The notes beneath the pieces were generated by a model that was given only the letters and a program-made list of their open reading frames with translations, was not told the DNA's origin and ran no database searches. Below, in pieces: positions 1 to 8,075 of a stretch of DNA of 36,039 nt; the stretch's first letter is position 1, and each line of letters starts with the position of its first letter. This stretch comes from Bordetella parapertussis (GTDB lineage Bacteria > Pseudomonadota > Gammaproteobacteria > Burkholderiales > Burkholderiaceae_B): the NCBI GenBank assembly GCA_945895265.1, contig CAMDEF010000043.1, positions 1-36,039 of the forward strand, read 5' to 3'. Made by a program: the position numbers and the translations under genes.

Positions 1-86
1 TTTAGGTCAGCCTCAGTCTTAATATCTTTAGCCAGTTCGTTGGCCAATGCTTGAAGTTTGGTACGATCCATTTGTGTGCCTAACAT
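1..86 (-). CDS. IS256-family transposase, N-terminal fragment (runs off the left edge)
   Basis: The minus-strand frame opens with ATG at 86, preceded by a GAGGAAC ribosome binding site at 91-97, and stays open to the window edge. The 28 visible residues include MDRTKLQALANELAKDIKTE, which reads like the N-terminus of IS256/Mutator-type DDE transposases. A second ATG at 71 is in frame, but the spacing of the Shine-Dalgarno sequence favours 86. The catalytic domain lies outside the window, so family membership rests on this short stretch and on the AT-rich element end just upstream. Whether the element is intact cannot be seen. Confidence 0.6.
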   Translation of the reverse strand, partial: MLGTQMDRTKLQALANELAKDIKTEADL

Positions 87-118
87 GACGGTTCCTCAAA
101 TAAGAGGTTAATAGGCCG

Positions 119-149
119 CCAGAACTTACACAAATTAATTTACAGCCTC
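119..149. repeat. Probable terminal inverted repeat of the IS256-like element
   Basis: The segment containing agaacttacacaaattaatt lies about 35-65 bases upstream of the transposase start. IS256-type elements carry imperfect inverted repeats with similar acttacacaaa-N-ttacag composition at this distance. Only one end is in the window, so the exact tip and the target duplication cannot be fixed. Confidence 0.4.
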
Positions 150-499
150 GGAATATTTGATAGTCTAGTGCCTTAAAGCGCGTTCCGTAGTGCCTTTGAT
201 CCTCAACCAGTACGAAAACACTGTAAAAACACACCCTTTTGTCGCATAAACAAACTTGGCGGTCGCTTCTGCCGCGTGTGCGCCACATCCTGTGGTCAAA
301 CCATGTTGCGTGACTGCCCCTAAGGTGAGGGCCAAGTCTGCATGTAGGCCGGTCACCGCAGCCCAAGTGCTGTCACTAGCGTGGGTTGGGTAACCGCTGG
401 TGTTTTGAGCGATAAACTACGCCCTAGCCAAACTTCGTGATTCAGCCCGTTGTTTGAAAACCTCTTAGTAAAACCTTTGTCCGTGAAATCATATCCTTG
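150..499. other. Gene-less stretch between the IS end and the first glycosyltransferase
   Basis: About 350 bases hold no convincing gene. A minus-strand open frame of roughly 80 codons (about 165-410) has no ATG, a stop just upstream, and a Gly/Ala/Thr-rich reading (for example TSGYPTHASDSTWAAVTG) that could be the tail of a gene cut up by the insertion. I do not recognise it. The promoter of the downstream plus-strand gene should lie at its right end, but no strong -35/-10 pair is evident. Confidence 0.3.
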
Positions 500-2113
500 A
501 TGGCAAATCATTTGTTCGCAAAAATAAAACTTGAGCCGCTGAAAGAATTTTTAAGTAGCTCAGGTGGTTTGGTATCCGTTCTGTTGTTGGCCGTGCTGTT
601 AAGAGTGCCAGCAATATTTCAAGAATTACCACCCTATTTATTCTGTGATGAAAGCATGTTTGCGGATGAAGCCTTTGCAATGCTTCAGCAGGGCCGGATG
701 TTGACGGATCAATTCAAGGCAGGGGGTCTGAACATCTATATCCCTCTACTAATTGCCAAAACTCTCTTCTTTTTCAATGATCAAATTTTTAGCTATACGC
801 TTTTTGGATATACAAACTTTGTGATTTTGGGGCGGATTGCATATGTGCTGTTACTCAATCCCTTGACGCTGGTATTTATATATTTTTCAGCAGTAGAGTT
901 GTTTCAAAAGAAAACGATTGGCCTATGTGCCGCCCTGGCATCTTTAATTTCTCCGTTCTTGCTCGCAAATAGTCGGATGTGGTATCCCGATCACTATATT
1001 GTGTTCTTTTCTGCTGGGCTATTCTATTTTCTGATTAGACATTACAAGGCACCACTTCATCGCCTGAATTATCCATTCGTTGGGATTTTTTTAGCCTTAA
1101 CAATTTCAACTAAATACACGGGCCTTTTGCTGGTACCTGTTGTTGGATTAGTTTTGCTCATGAATCTGTTTTGGCCTCTCAGCAGAATTCAGTCATACAC
1201 AAGAGCGAATTGGCTACTCATCTTTAAATGGCTTTGTGTTGCCGCCCTTTGTTCGCTAGTCGTTTTATTGCTAGCGAATTTTAGTGCTGTGGTGAACACA
1301 CCAAAATTTATTCTGGATTTCAACTTCAATGTTGAAAACTATCGACAATATGGCTCGTTAGGGTGGCGCGGGGTCGTGTTTTACTTGTTTACGTTGTACT
1401 GCCTTTCGTTGGGCGGCTTTGGTGTCATTGCAATCTTCTTTGGTTATCAAGGCCTCTTCAAAGCCCATCCACGACTGATCCTGTTAATGCTTGCCCCGAT
1501 CGGCTTGGCGACCTACTTGGGGGTGTCGGGATTGGTTCTGTTTCGCAACATGACGATATTTTTACCTTTGATTTTTTTACTGGCTGGGGTAGGAATATAT
1601 CGTCTGTGCACATATGCTAGTGCTGGGACAAGACTACAAAAAGCACTTTCAGTATTGGTATTGCTAGGGATCGTTGTTAGTCAGGTAGCCCAGCTAGTCG
1701 TAACGATCAAACGAGACTTTGCAACTGACTCAAGGGCACTGGCTGAAGATTGGTTGAAAAAGAATATTCCAACTACGAGTTCGGTCGGTACCAACGAGTT
1801 TTGTGCCGGGCCGTCACCCGCTAAAGTGGCGGGGCTGAGCACGCAAATTGATCCCTTCATGAAGCAAAATTTGGATTACTACGTCTTTGATACTTATTGG
1901 GCAAGTGTGTTTGAACCCATCTATAAGGGAAATAAGGGAGCCCTTCAGATCTGGGATCAGAAATATTTACACTTTTACTTCTTGAGCGATATCGACATTT
2001 TTCGCTGGAAGACTCAACCCTTACGGGTTGATGCGGTGGTGCCTTCGGGATACCACATCGTCAAATGGTTTAAATCTAACGGACCAGATGTCCTCATCCT
2101 TCAAAAGAAATAG
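500..2113 (+). CDS. GT-C membrane glycosyltransferase (ArnT/PMT, GT39-like)
   Basis: This is a 537-residue integral membrane protein with about ten hydrophobic segments. The first (about residues 24-40) is followed by a periplasmic loop with acidic pairs D50-E51 and D56-E57 (FCDESMFADEAF), the place where GT39/GT83 enzymes carry their catalytic acidic residue. The last 130 residues are soluble and contain a DSRALAEDWLKKNIP segment typical of the family's C-terminal domain. Such enzymes move a sugar from a polyprenyl-phosphate donor to a lipid, glycan or protein on the outer face of the inner membrane. ATG 500 is chosen over an in-frame TTG three bases upstream. It ends one base before the convergent aldolase gene and probably serves the same surface-glycan pathway. 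Donor and acceptor are unknown. Confidence 0.75.
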   Translation: MANHLFAKIKLEPLKEFLSSSGGLVSVLLLAVLLRVPAIFQELPPYLFCDESMFADEAFAMLQQGRMLTDQFKAGGLNIYIPLLIAKTLFFFNDQIFSYTLFGYTNFVILGRIAYVLLLNPLTLVFIYFSAVELFQKKTIGLCAALASLISPFLLANSRMWYPDHYIVFFSAGLFYFLIRHYKAPLHRLNYPFVGIFLALTISTKYTGLLLVPVVGLVLLMNLFWPLSRIQSYTRANWLLIFKWLCVAALCSLVVLLLANFSAVVNTPKFILDFNFNVENYRQYGSLGWRGVVFYLFTLYCLSLGGFGVIAIFFGYQGLFKAHPRLILLMLAPIGLATYLGVSGLVLFRNMTIFLPLIFLLAGVGIYRLCTYASAGTRLQKALSVLVLLGIVVSQVAQLVVTIKRDFATDSRALAEDWLKKNIPTTSSVGTNEFCAGPSPAKVAGLSTQIDPFMKQNLDYYVFDTYWASVFEPIYKGNKGALQIWDQKYLHFYFLSDIDIFRWKTQPLRVDAVVPSGYHIVKWFKSNGPDVLILQKK

Positions 2114-2114
2114 C

Positions 2115-3152
2115 CTACTGTCGTAAAGCGTCTTGACTGACTCTGTGTTTTTCAGACTCCCAAGAGACGAGCTCAAACACTTGTTTCTGACTTAACGTTG
2201 TGAGCTTGCCATCAGTTGGTTGCCGTATCACCACGTCGTAGTAACACCGCAATTGGCTTTTTTGAGCAAGCGTCACGTCGTTACTTGCATAGACGCCATG
2301 ACCAATGACAAATATAAACGGGGGTTTTGTTAGAGAGACATGCTCTAGCTCGCCTGGTTGCGTTGAGGCATCTAGAATCACCGGCTCAGCGCCAAGAAAG
2401 ACAACGTGGTCGGGATAGAGTGCCCAAGAAGTAAGTAGTCGTTTAGCCAAGCGTTCATCTAAGGCGAGTTGATTCAGCTGTAGATCGGCGCAAATTTGAT
2501 AGCCGGTCAGGGCGGGCGAAACCTCGCTGGACTGAGCAGCGTGCAATGCAGAGTAGGGTGCTGTGTCAATTTTTAATGCAGAAGTCAGCCTATTTAGTGT
2601 GAGACTGATTTCTTTGATGTCTTCGCCCCCAATCAATACACCGTGGTTGCCTAGAAAGATCACGTCAGTCGCAGGGCCGTTCACTAATTGGTGAGACACT
2701 GCTTCTGCTAGGTCAGCTCCAGGCTTAGCGTAGTCAACGTAAATCCAGTTTACTTCTTGACCAATGTATCTAGCGATTGCCTCTTTTTGATTGTTTCTGA
2801 CAAGATGAGCGAGCATTTCGACCGGATGAAGATGCACTACGATCTTATGTGGCATCAAGACGTGAAGCAAGGTTTCAATAGAGGGTCTTAATTGTGAGCC
2901 GCTCATCGCAGCGGGCACAATGGTAAAGTCGGATTTCGCTAAGGCGTTTTGTAGTGGTGGCAGACTCACTGGTACAAAAATTTCAGACGATTTAGCGTCG
3001 GCGAGCCACTTACCTGAGGCCTTTATCCAAAGTACGCCATCTTCTTTCCACGAAACATTGCCCCCAGGGCCCTGCACGAGAAGGGCGTCAGTACCTATCT
3101 GCGCACAGAACTGAAGGACCTGAGCCGCTAGCGATGAATTGACGTAGTTCAT
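2115..3152 (-). CDS. Class II aldolase/adducin-family protein with long C-terminal extension
   Basis: The N-terminal ~210 residues form a class II (zinc) aldolase/epimerase fold: GPGGNVSWK (28-36), a catalytic-type Glu93 in SIETLLH, metal ligands H107 and H109 in VVHLHP, and H170 in GNHGVLIGG. These match the fuculose/rhamnulose-1-phosphate aldolase pattern. At 345 residues it is about 120 longer than ordinary FucA or AraD proteins. The extra C-terminal part (YPDHVVFLGAEP onward) resembles the continuation seen in long RhaD-like aldolases. Its start overlaps the HAD stop by four bases (ATGA), and it is the last gene of the operon. It may form or split a phosphorylated sugar or polyol used by the cluster; the substrate is unknown. 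Confidence 0.72.
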   Translation of the reverse strand: MNYVNSSLAAQVLQFCAQIGTDALLVQGPGGNVSWKEDGVLWIKASGKWLADAKSSEIFVPVSLPPLQNALAKSDFTIVPAAMSGSQLRPSIETLLHVLMPHKIVVHLHPVEMLAHLVRNNQKEAIARYIGQEVNWIYVDYAKPGADLAEAVSHQLVNGPATDVIFLGNHGVLIGGEDIKEISLTLNRLTSALKIDTAPYSALHAAQSSEVSPALTGYQICADLQLNQLALDERLAKRLLTSWALYPDHVVFLGAEPVILDASTQPGELEHVSLTKPPFIFVIGHGVYASNDVTLAQKSQLRCYYDVVIRQPTDGKLTTLSQKQVFELVSWESEKHRVSQDALRQ

Positions 3153-3898
3153 TTTTCTTGGCTTAAGCTGCTGAGCAAACGACGTACTTCACCAAATTCA
3201 GTGAAGGTACAGTCGGCTTGATGCGAACCAGTACCGAGCTCTACACCGCGATGGATTTTTTGAAGCGTGACGGCATTGATTTTTTCTCTGGATCCTTGAA
3301 TGTCGTTAATTGGGTTATCTCCAATCATCCAGATGCAGGAGCCTTTTGGTTGCATTTTTTCTATGGCAAGCTGAAAGGGAGCTTCGTGAGGCTTATCAAA
3401 CCCAGCTTCTTCACTTGTTACGATGAAGTCAAAATATCGATCGAGTCCGAAGTAGACGACTTTTCTAAACTGAATTTGTGCGGTTAGGTCAGTCACGATT
3501 GCTGTGGGGATGCCAAGAAGCCGGATATCGTCTAACAACGCTTTGACATCGTCAAACAAAACTGCATGACTTAAAAAAGTACGCCAATAGGTTTGTTCAA
3601 AATCCAAAGCCATGAGCACTTGCGAGCCCAAGCCCATGATTTCAAGCATTCTTTGCATATACAGTAATCGACTATGCGAGGATGCCGTGCCTTTTAAACG
3701 AGACTTGACTTGCAGACGGGCGTCTGCAAAGGCCTTGTCAAAATCTTGGGGTGAAATTGACAGGGTACTTACGACTTTATCTCGCACAGCTTGTTGAGCA
3801 GCGGCGTGGGCCGGATCATAGGCGTACAGAGTGTTATCTGTGTCAAACAGAAAGGCATCAGGTAAGCGGTTTAGGCGTTCTGGATGGTTAATTTTCAA
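3149..3898 (-). CDS. HAD-superfamily phosphatase-like hydrolase
   Basis: HAD motifs are present in order: motif I FLFDTDNTLY (D19, D21), motif II around IVTDLT, a motif III Lys in GFDKPHE, and motif IV GDNPINDIQGS. A helical cap sits between motifs I and II, as in subfamily IA. The DxDNTLY form resembles the pyrimidine-5'-nucleotidase-like branch rather than DxDGT sugar phosphatases. The ATG-initiated frame at 3979 would overlap the upstream gene by 85 bases. TTG at 3898 overlaps that gene's stop as TTGA and fits the chain of coupled starts, giving 249 residues. It probably removes a phosphate from a pathway intermediate. Confidence 0.75.
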   Translation of the reverse strand: MKINHPERLNRLPDAFLFDTDNTLYAYDPAHAAAQQAVRDKVVSTLSISPQDFDKAFADARLQVKSRLKGTASSHSRLLYMQRMLEIMGLGSQVLMALDFEQTYWRTFLSHAVLFDDVKALLDDIRLLGIPTAIVTDLTAQIQFRKVVYFGLDRYFDFIVTSEEAGFDKPHEAPFQLAIEKMQPKGSCIWMIGDNPINDIQGSREKINAVTLQKIHRGVELGTGSHQADCTFTEFGEVRRLLSSLSQEK

Positions 3899-5949
3899 GA
3901 TATAAACCGTTTGCTCAGGGCTTGATTGACGTGGGACAAAATAAAAAGTTGCATCAGACCTAACATGCCATCTTGCCACTTAGGTGAAATATCTAGAAAT
4001 TCTAGAATACGCGGGCACAACAAGCCGGCCGCCATGGCAATATCTTCGCCTGAGGCTTCGCCTTCGATGGTCATTCTAACGTGGGTATCGCTATCATTTA
4101 CATCGATATCAACATGTAGTCCGCATACGCCTACCAAAATACGATGCGTAGAGAGCTCGTTAAATCCTTTCTGTGTACTCACAACCAATTTCATTCTGAT
4201 CGGTTGTGTACGGTCTGATCTCGTTAGTAGGTCTGGGTGAATCGGCCGTAAAGAGAGCACTAGATCTGCCTGAGCGGCTTGAGGCTGAATAAAAAGAGCT
4301 GACTCAGACTCTCGTTTTTCTAGGCTATCTAGCACTTGCTCTAAGGTGCGACCTCGCTGATGGACATCGCGTTCGATCTTAAAGTGCCTGCGTAGACCTT
4401 CATCAATATCTAAATAGATTTTTAAGTTGTAGTGCTCGCGTAACGCTGGCAGATACAACGTGTGTAGCCCGCTTGCGATAATAAAATCGTTGCTATGTAT
4501 TTTAAAAAGCTTACTGAATTTACCGGTCGTGTGGTCATAGTGTCTGGTGAGTACGCTTTTACCGTCGACCAACGAAGTGAGATCGTTGCAATAGCGCTCT
4601 AGATCATTCGCCATTGGATTGAGATGAGTCATCACTTGCCAGATGGGTCTTTGCCGATCCCAGAGATGGTAGTCGTCTCCAGAAAGTTTAATGACCGAAT
4701 GTTCGCCAAATAAGCCTGCGAGCCCATCCGCAACCGTATCTTTGCCAGAGCCTGAGTCGCCGGCGATTGCGATGACGAAGGGGCGCCTGCTCAAGCGAAA
4801 GAAATCATTCTTGCTGATCGCTTCGCGCCAGACCCTGATCGCAAGAAGTAAGCCGATCGCTGTGAGCATTGTGTGAAGCAATGAACTTGCGCTCAGCCCT
4901 AAATGAAGATGCTCATTCAAAAAGTTGCCTAAACTAAAGTCATAGCCATTTGTAAACTGTAGGTGCGTCACAAGCAAGGCGCTTAAAACATAGAGCCCCG
5001 AGAATGAACACACCAATATGACCGAGATGCGAGTACTCATTGCTTGATACAGTACTAAAAACGGTATGCTCCAAACGAACCAACCTGGTGATGATGGCGT
5101 GATCAGAACGATCGATAAAAAAACCATCCCAGTTGTTGCATGAAACAGATCAAAGTTCAGCCTGCGAACGCGCCAAGTTAAATAAAGCATGACAAAATAA
5201 ATTAACGGCACCACGTAGATCGCAATGTTGCCGGTTAGATTGACAGCCAACTGGTAGACCTTTCCCATTTCTGGGTTACCGACCAACATTTGAATTGCTG
5301 CGTTCGATAATAGAAAAGGTATTCCAAAGGCAAGTGTGATTACGCCGAAGCCAAATAGGTATGCTATTAAGCATTGCCGCAGTGCGCGATTATTTAACAG
5401 ATAGATGAGAAAAAATGGCAACGCCACGATCATGCTGAACTTGGCTGAAATCGCCAAAGCGCAGAACACACCTGCTAATGCTGGTTTGACTTGGCGAATA
5501 AATATGATCGCGCAGGTAAGCAGCAGCGCAGGAATGAGATCGTTTAGACCCAGCGCGTAGCTAGCAAGAATGATGATCGGTGATAGCCAGTAGGCTAACA
5601 AGATTAAGTTTTCTTGTTTGGGGATAAGCTTGCGAAGTATGACAAGCAACGCAAAGTCTGCGGCAAGCAGTGTTGCAAAGTAGGCATAGAGAACCGGCAA
5701 CCCAACGAGCTTAGCGATAAGGGTAAAGGGAAGGAAGGCTAGCCACATTGCGTAGCCGTAAGGAAAGGCAAGCGCAGAACCCCCGTGCTTAAGCCAGACT
5801 GACCAGGGGTCAATTGTGAGCCCAGACGTGGTGACCTCTAGAAAGGGGGCGTACCACGTCATGACGGCCGATGGTGCCATCACTGCGATTAAGGCCAGCC
5901 GAATAGCAAGCCCAATCAAAAACAGTGGATGCAGGCATAGTTTTTTCAT
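3895..5949 (-). CDS. Fusion: membrane GT-C-like glycosyltransferase + uridine-kinase-like P-loop kinase
   Basis: This 684-residue protein has two clear parts. Residues 1-375 hold about ten membrane helices and polar motifs (TIDPWSVW at 45-52, YALGLNDLIP at 131-140, ALAISAKFSM at 164-173), like GT-C mannosyltransferases of the PIG-M/GT87 type. Residues 390-570 form a cytosolic P-loop kinase: Walker A GDSGSGKDT (397-405), SGDDYHLWDR (423-432), YDHTTGKF, and a lid-like ERDVHQRGRTLEQV (526-539), resembling uridine kinase/phosphoribulokinase. Residues 571-684 are a further domain I do not recognise. ATG 5949 overlaps the GDPD stop (ATGA) and lies at the start of the first helix, so it is preferred over ATG 5973. 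A kinase joined to a membrane glycosyltransferase suggests coupling of precursor phosphorylation to transfer; the substrates are unknown. Confidence 0.75.
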   Translation of the reverse strand: MKKLCLHPLFLIGLAIRLALIAVMAPSAVMTWYAPFLEVTTSGLTIDPWSVWLKHGGSALAFPYGYAMWLAFLPFTLIAKLVGLPVLYAYFATLLAADFALLVILRKLIPKQENLILLAYWLSPIIILASYALGLNDLIPALLLTCAIIFIRQVKPALAGVFCALAISAKFSMIVALPFFLIYLLNNRALRQCLIAYLFGFGVITLAFGIPFLLSNAAIQMLVGNPEMGKVYQLAVNLTGNIAIYVVPLIYFVMLYLTWRVRRLNFDLFHATTGMVFLSIVLITPSSPGWFVWSIPFLVLYQAMSTRISVILVCSFSGLYVLSALLVTHLQFTNGYDFSLGNFLNEHLHLGLSASSLLHTMLTAIGLLLAIRVWREAISKNDFFRLSRRPFVIAIAGDSGSGKDTVADGLAGLFGEHSVIKLSGDDYHLWDRQRPIWQVMTHLNPMANDLERYCNDLTSLVDGKSVLTRHYDHTTGKFSKLFKIHSNDFIIASGLHTLYLPALREHYNLKIYLDIDEGLRRHFKIERDVHQRGRTLEQVLDSLEKRESESALFIQPQAAQADLVLSLRPIHPDLLTRSDRTQPIRMKLVVSTQKGFNELSTHRILVGVCGLHVDIDVNDSDTHVRMTIEGEASGEDIAMAAGLLCPRILEFLDISPKWQDGMLGLMQLFILSHVNQALSKRFIS

Positions 5950-6551
5950 TTTGGAATGATCATGGTTTCCCAAAACGCTGGTTGCTTTGTGCAGATGGCG
6001 TCACAAATGATGTCTCGATCTCTTAACAATGCTGCGAGCTGAGGGATCTCTACTTGCGCGTCTCTGCCTTGAAGTTCAGGAGAGACAAGACATAGCTTAA
6101 ATCCGGCCTCTTTGAGCTGTTTTGCATCGTCTGTGCTGAGTGGGAATTTAGTAAAGCAGTCTACCCAGACCCAGTTCACTTTGCCGGCAAGGGTCAAGGC
6201 GGTATCGATCGTTTCGAACTCTGAAACGCGAACAGCAGATCGAGAGTGACCAGCCTTTGCGCCTTTAATTAAAAAGGGAAAAGATTGGTCAAGGAAAAAA
6301 TAATCCTCAATTGAAAATGCGTTCATTAAGGCAATCAAGCGGGACTCGAGCCCTTCTTCTTTAACATTGAGGATCAATGTTCCGTGTTGATACACTTTAA
6401 TCCACTCATCAAAAGAGGTACCTTCGACGAAAGGATCGTGATGAATAATGAGCCGTTCACCCTGACTACGGATATCAACTTCAATGCCATATTTTGGATC
6501 AGTCGCGAGAAGTTCAGCGATCATGTTGCGGCGATGTGCAATGAGTTTCAT
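5946..6551 (-). CDS. Glycerophosphodiester phosphodiesterase-like (GDPD/PLC-type TIM barrel) protein
   Basis: The 201-residue protein begins MKLIAHRRN and keeps the GDPD active-site pattern: H6-R7, E24-x-D26 in YGIEVDIR, and H38-D39 in IIHHDPF. Family enzymes hydrolyse glycerophosphodiesters with a metal ion. It is shorter than GlpQ or UgpQ (about 240-330 residues) and has no signal peptide, so it acts in the cytoplasm. It overlaps both neighbours by four bases inside a glycosyltransferase operon, which suggests a phosphodiester or cyclic phosphate intermediate of the cluster rather than lipid breakdown. Catalytic activity is inferred from motif conservation only. Confidence 0.68.
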   Translation of the reverse strand: MKLIAHRRNMIAELLATDPKYGIEVDIRSQGERLIIHHDPFVEGTSFDEWIKVYQHGTLILNVKEEGLESRLIALMNAFSIEDYFFLDQSFPFLIKGAKAGHSRSAVRVSEFETIDTALTLAGKVNWVWVDCFTKFPLSTDDAKQLKEAGFKLCLVSPELQGRDAQVEIPQLAALLRDRDIICDAICTKQPAFWETMIIPK

Positions 6552-7246
6552 TTTTGAATTCTCTTTCTTAGGCTTAGGCTAAAGCTTACCGTTCTAGTAA
6601 TAAATTTCCATTTGCCAGCCCAGTTGATGTTCCAGTGCGAAACACCATGTGCTCTTTTGCCGAACTTGACCGGGAAGCGATGCACTTTAAGATTGCTTCG
6701 ACGGGCTTGATAGTATGCGTACAGATCAAGCGAGAAGTCGTTAGGTGGAGACTGCCAATTTTCAAAAAACAGACGAGCAAACATCGTAGGTTGCGCATTA
6801 ATGTCAGACATCGGTTTGGCCAGTAACAGCGTCTCGAATACGCTCATCCCAAAGGTAAATACGACATCGAAAAGAGGCCGCCCATAGCGTTTACCTTTCA
6901 CAAAGATATTGTCGCCGTATTGATCAAATAACTTGAGACCCTGAAGAGCATCTTGAGGGTCTGTTTGTAGGTCAGCATGTGTCCAGGCCAGTATCTCACC
7001 CCGAGCAGCACGCAGCCCGACCAAAATGCCATGGCCGTAGCCTTGGTTTTTCTCAACACGGACGCTTGAGCAACCCGGATAAAGAGGAAGCAATTGCGCT
7101 AAGACCCGCTGGCTATCATCTGTTGAGCCATTGTCAACGAGTATGACCTCTACGTCAGGCATAGCGGCGAAGTGTTCGCAGCGCTTCAATAGCAGCGGCA
7201 GATTGGCCGCCTCGTTGTAACAAGGGATGACTAACGATAGCCTCAT
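6548..7246 (-). CDS. GT2-family glycosyltransferase (GT-A fold)
   Basis: The 232-residue protein opens LSLVIPCYNEAANLPLLL, the classic GT2 nucleotide-binding start, followed by ILVDNGSTDDS and the metal-binding HADLQTDP (DxD-like). It is close in size to dolichyl-phosphate-mannose synthase-like catalytic domains and lacks C-terminal membrane helices, though the end is basic (LSLRKRIQK) and could touch the membrane. It probably moves a sugar from a nucleotide donor to a lipid carrier, which would make a polyprenyl-linked donor for the GT-C enzymes next door. Its start overlaps the methyltransferase stop (ATGA) and its stop overlaps the GDPD-like start. Confidence 0.85.
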   Translation of the reverse strand: MRLSLVIPCYNEAANLPLLLKRCEHFAAMPDVEVILVDNGSTDDSQRVLAQLLPLYPGCSSVRVEKNQGYGHGILVGLRAARGEILAWTHADLQTDPQDALQGLKLFDQYGDNIFVKGKRYGRPLFDVVFTFGMSVFETLLLAKPMSDINAQPTMFARLFFENWQSPPNDFSLDLYAYYQARRSNLKVHRFPVKFGKRAHGVSHWNINWAGKWKFITRTVSFSLSLRKRIQK

Positions 7247-7959
7247 GCTTTTTTGTCTGACACCACGTAGACCACACCACCCATGCCGTACGAAAATACT
7301 CGATGGACTTGAATGTCATTTTGATCGATCAGTTCTGAAAATGCTCGTCTGACGCCTTTTTGCTCGCTGCCACGATACGAGAAATAATCATCTAACACGA
7401 TAAAGGTGCCCAACTGTAATGTTGGCAAGCAAAACTGCAAGGCGTCTCGTGCACTTGAATAGGTATCACTATCGATAAAAATGACGCTTGATTTTTCAAT
7501 GCCTAACGCTTTAGCACCTGGCTTGAGTGAGTCGTTAAAAAAACCAGGAATTAACTGAAACTTGAAGTCTCCTGATACTTTTTTAACGCGTTGGTTTACC
7601 GTGGTGAGACTTGTTGCAAAATTCTCATCTGTATAAAAAGGGTGTTCATCCCCTTTTTCTATGGTGCCAAAGCCGGCGAATGAATCGAAACCGTAAAATT
7701 TAGAGTTAATTAAGTTTGGATTCAATTTAAGTAGTTTTTTACAACAACGAATCGAATGACAAAAAGAACTGCCCGTGAATACGCCAAATTCAAGATAATC
7801 GCCGTCGATCTGCTCGATCGCTGAAAGGTAATGTACTTTTTTTAAAACGTAATATTTTTCAATGTTATGAATGATGGCGGGGTTAACTCCCGCGATCAGG
7901 CTAGACGCCCAATTCTGCAAAAAATCCAATTTGGATAAAAAGCCAAACTTTGTTGCCAT
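7243..7959 (-). CDS. TylF/MycF-like SAM-dependent O-methyltransferase
   Basis: This 238-residue protein shows the class I methyltransferase pattern of the macrocin O-methyltransferase (TylF) family: YLEFGVFTGSSF (motif I), FYGFDSFAGFG, VIFIDSDTYSSA and TFIVLDDYFSY, the last two containing the acidic metal-binding residues of this Mg-dependent group. Members methylate sugar hydroxyls in antibiotics and surface glycans. It is the first of six genes linked by 4-base overlaps and lies 116 bases downstream of the nucleotidyltransferase gene. It probably caps or decorates the glycan made by the cluster. Confidence 0.8.
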   Translation of the reverse strand: MATKFGFLSKLDFLQNWASSLIAGVNPAIIHNIEKYYVLKKVHYLSAIEQIDGDYLEFGVFTGSSFCHSIRCCKKLLKLNPNLINSKFYGFDSFAGFGTIEKGDEHPFYTDENFATSLTTVNQRVKKVSGDFKFQLIPGFFNDSLKPGAKALGIEKSSVIFIDSDTYSSARDALQFCLPTLQLGTFIVLDDYFSYRGSEQKGVRRAFSELIDQNDIQVHRVFSYGMGGVVYVVSDKKA

Positions 7960-8075
7960 TATTTTCTCGCAGTGATTTCAAACAAAGGTAACGAGTGTAG
8001 ACAAAGCACTTGTTCATACATTTCGTTAACTGCCTAATTACGATATTTGTGCCGCTATTTTATATGGTGCTATTT

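Noticed and set aside
28..366. 112-codon minus-strand open frame
   Set aside because: It crosses the transposase start and the element end in another frame, is Arg/Cys-rich and has no family resemblance.
3899..3979. ATG start at 3979 for the HAD gene
   Set aside because: It would overlap the upstream gene by 85 bases, and the extra residues lie before the first beta strand of the fold; TTGA coupling at 3898 fits the operon pattern.
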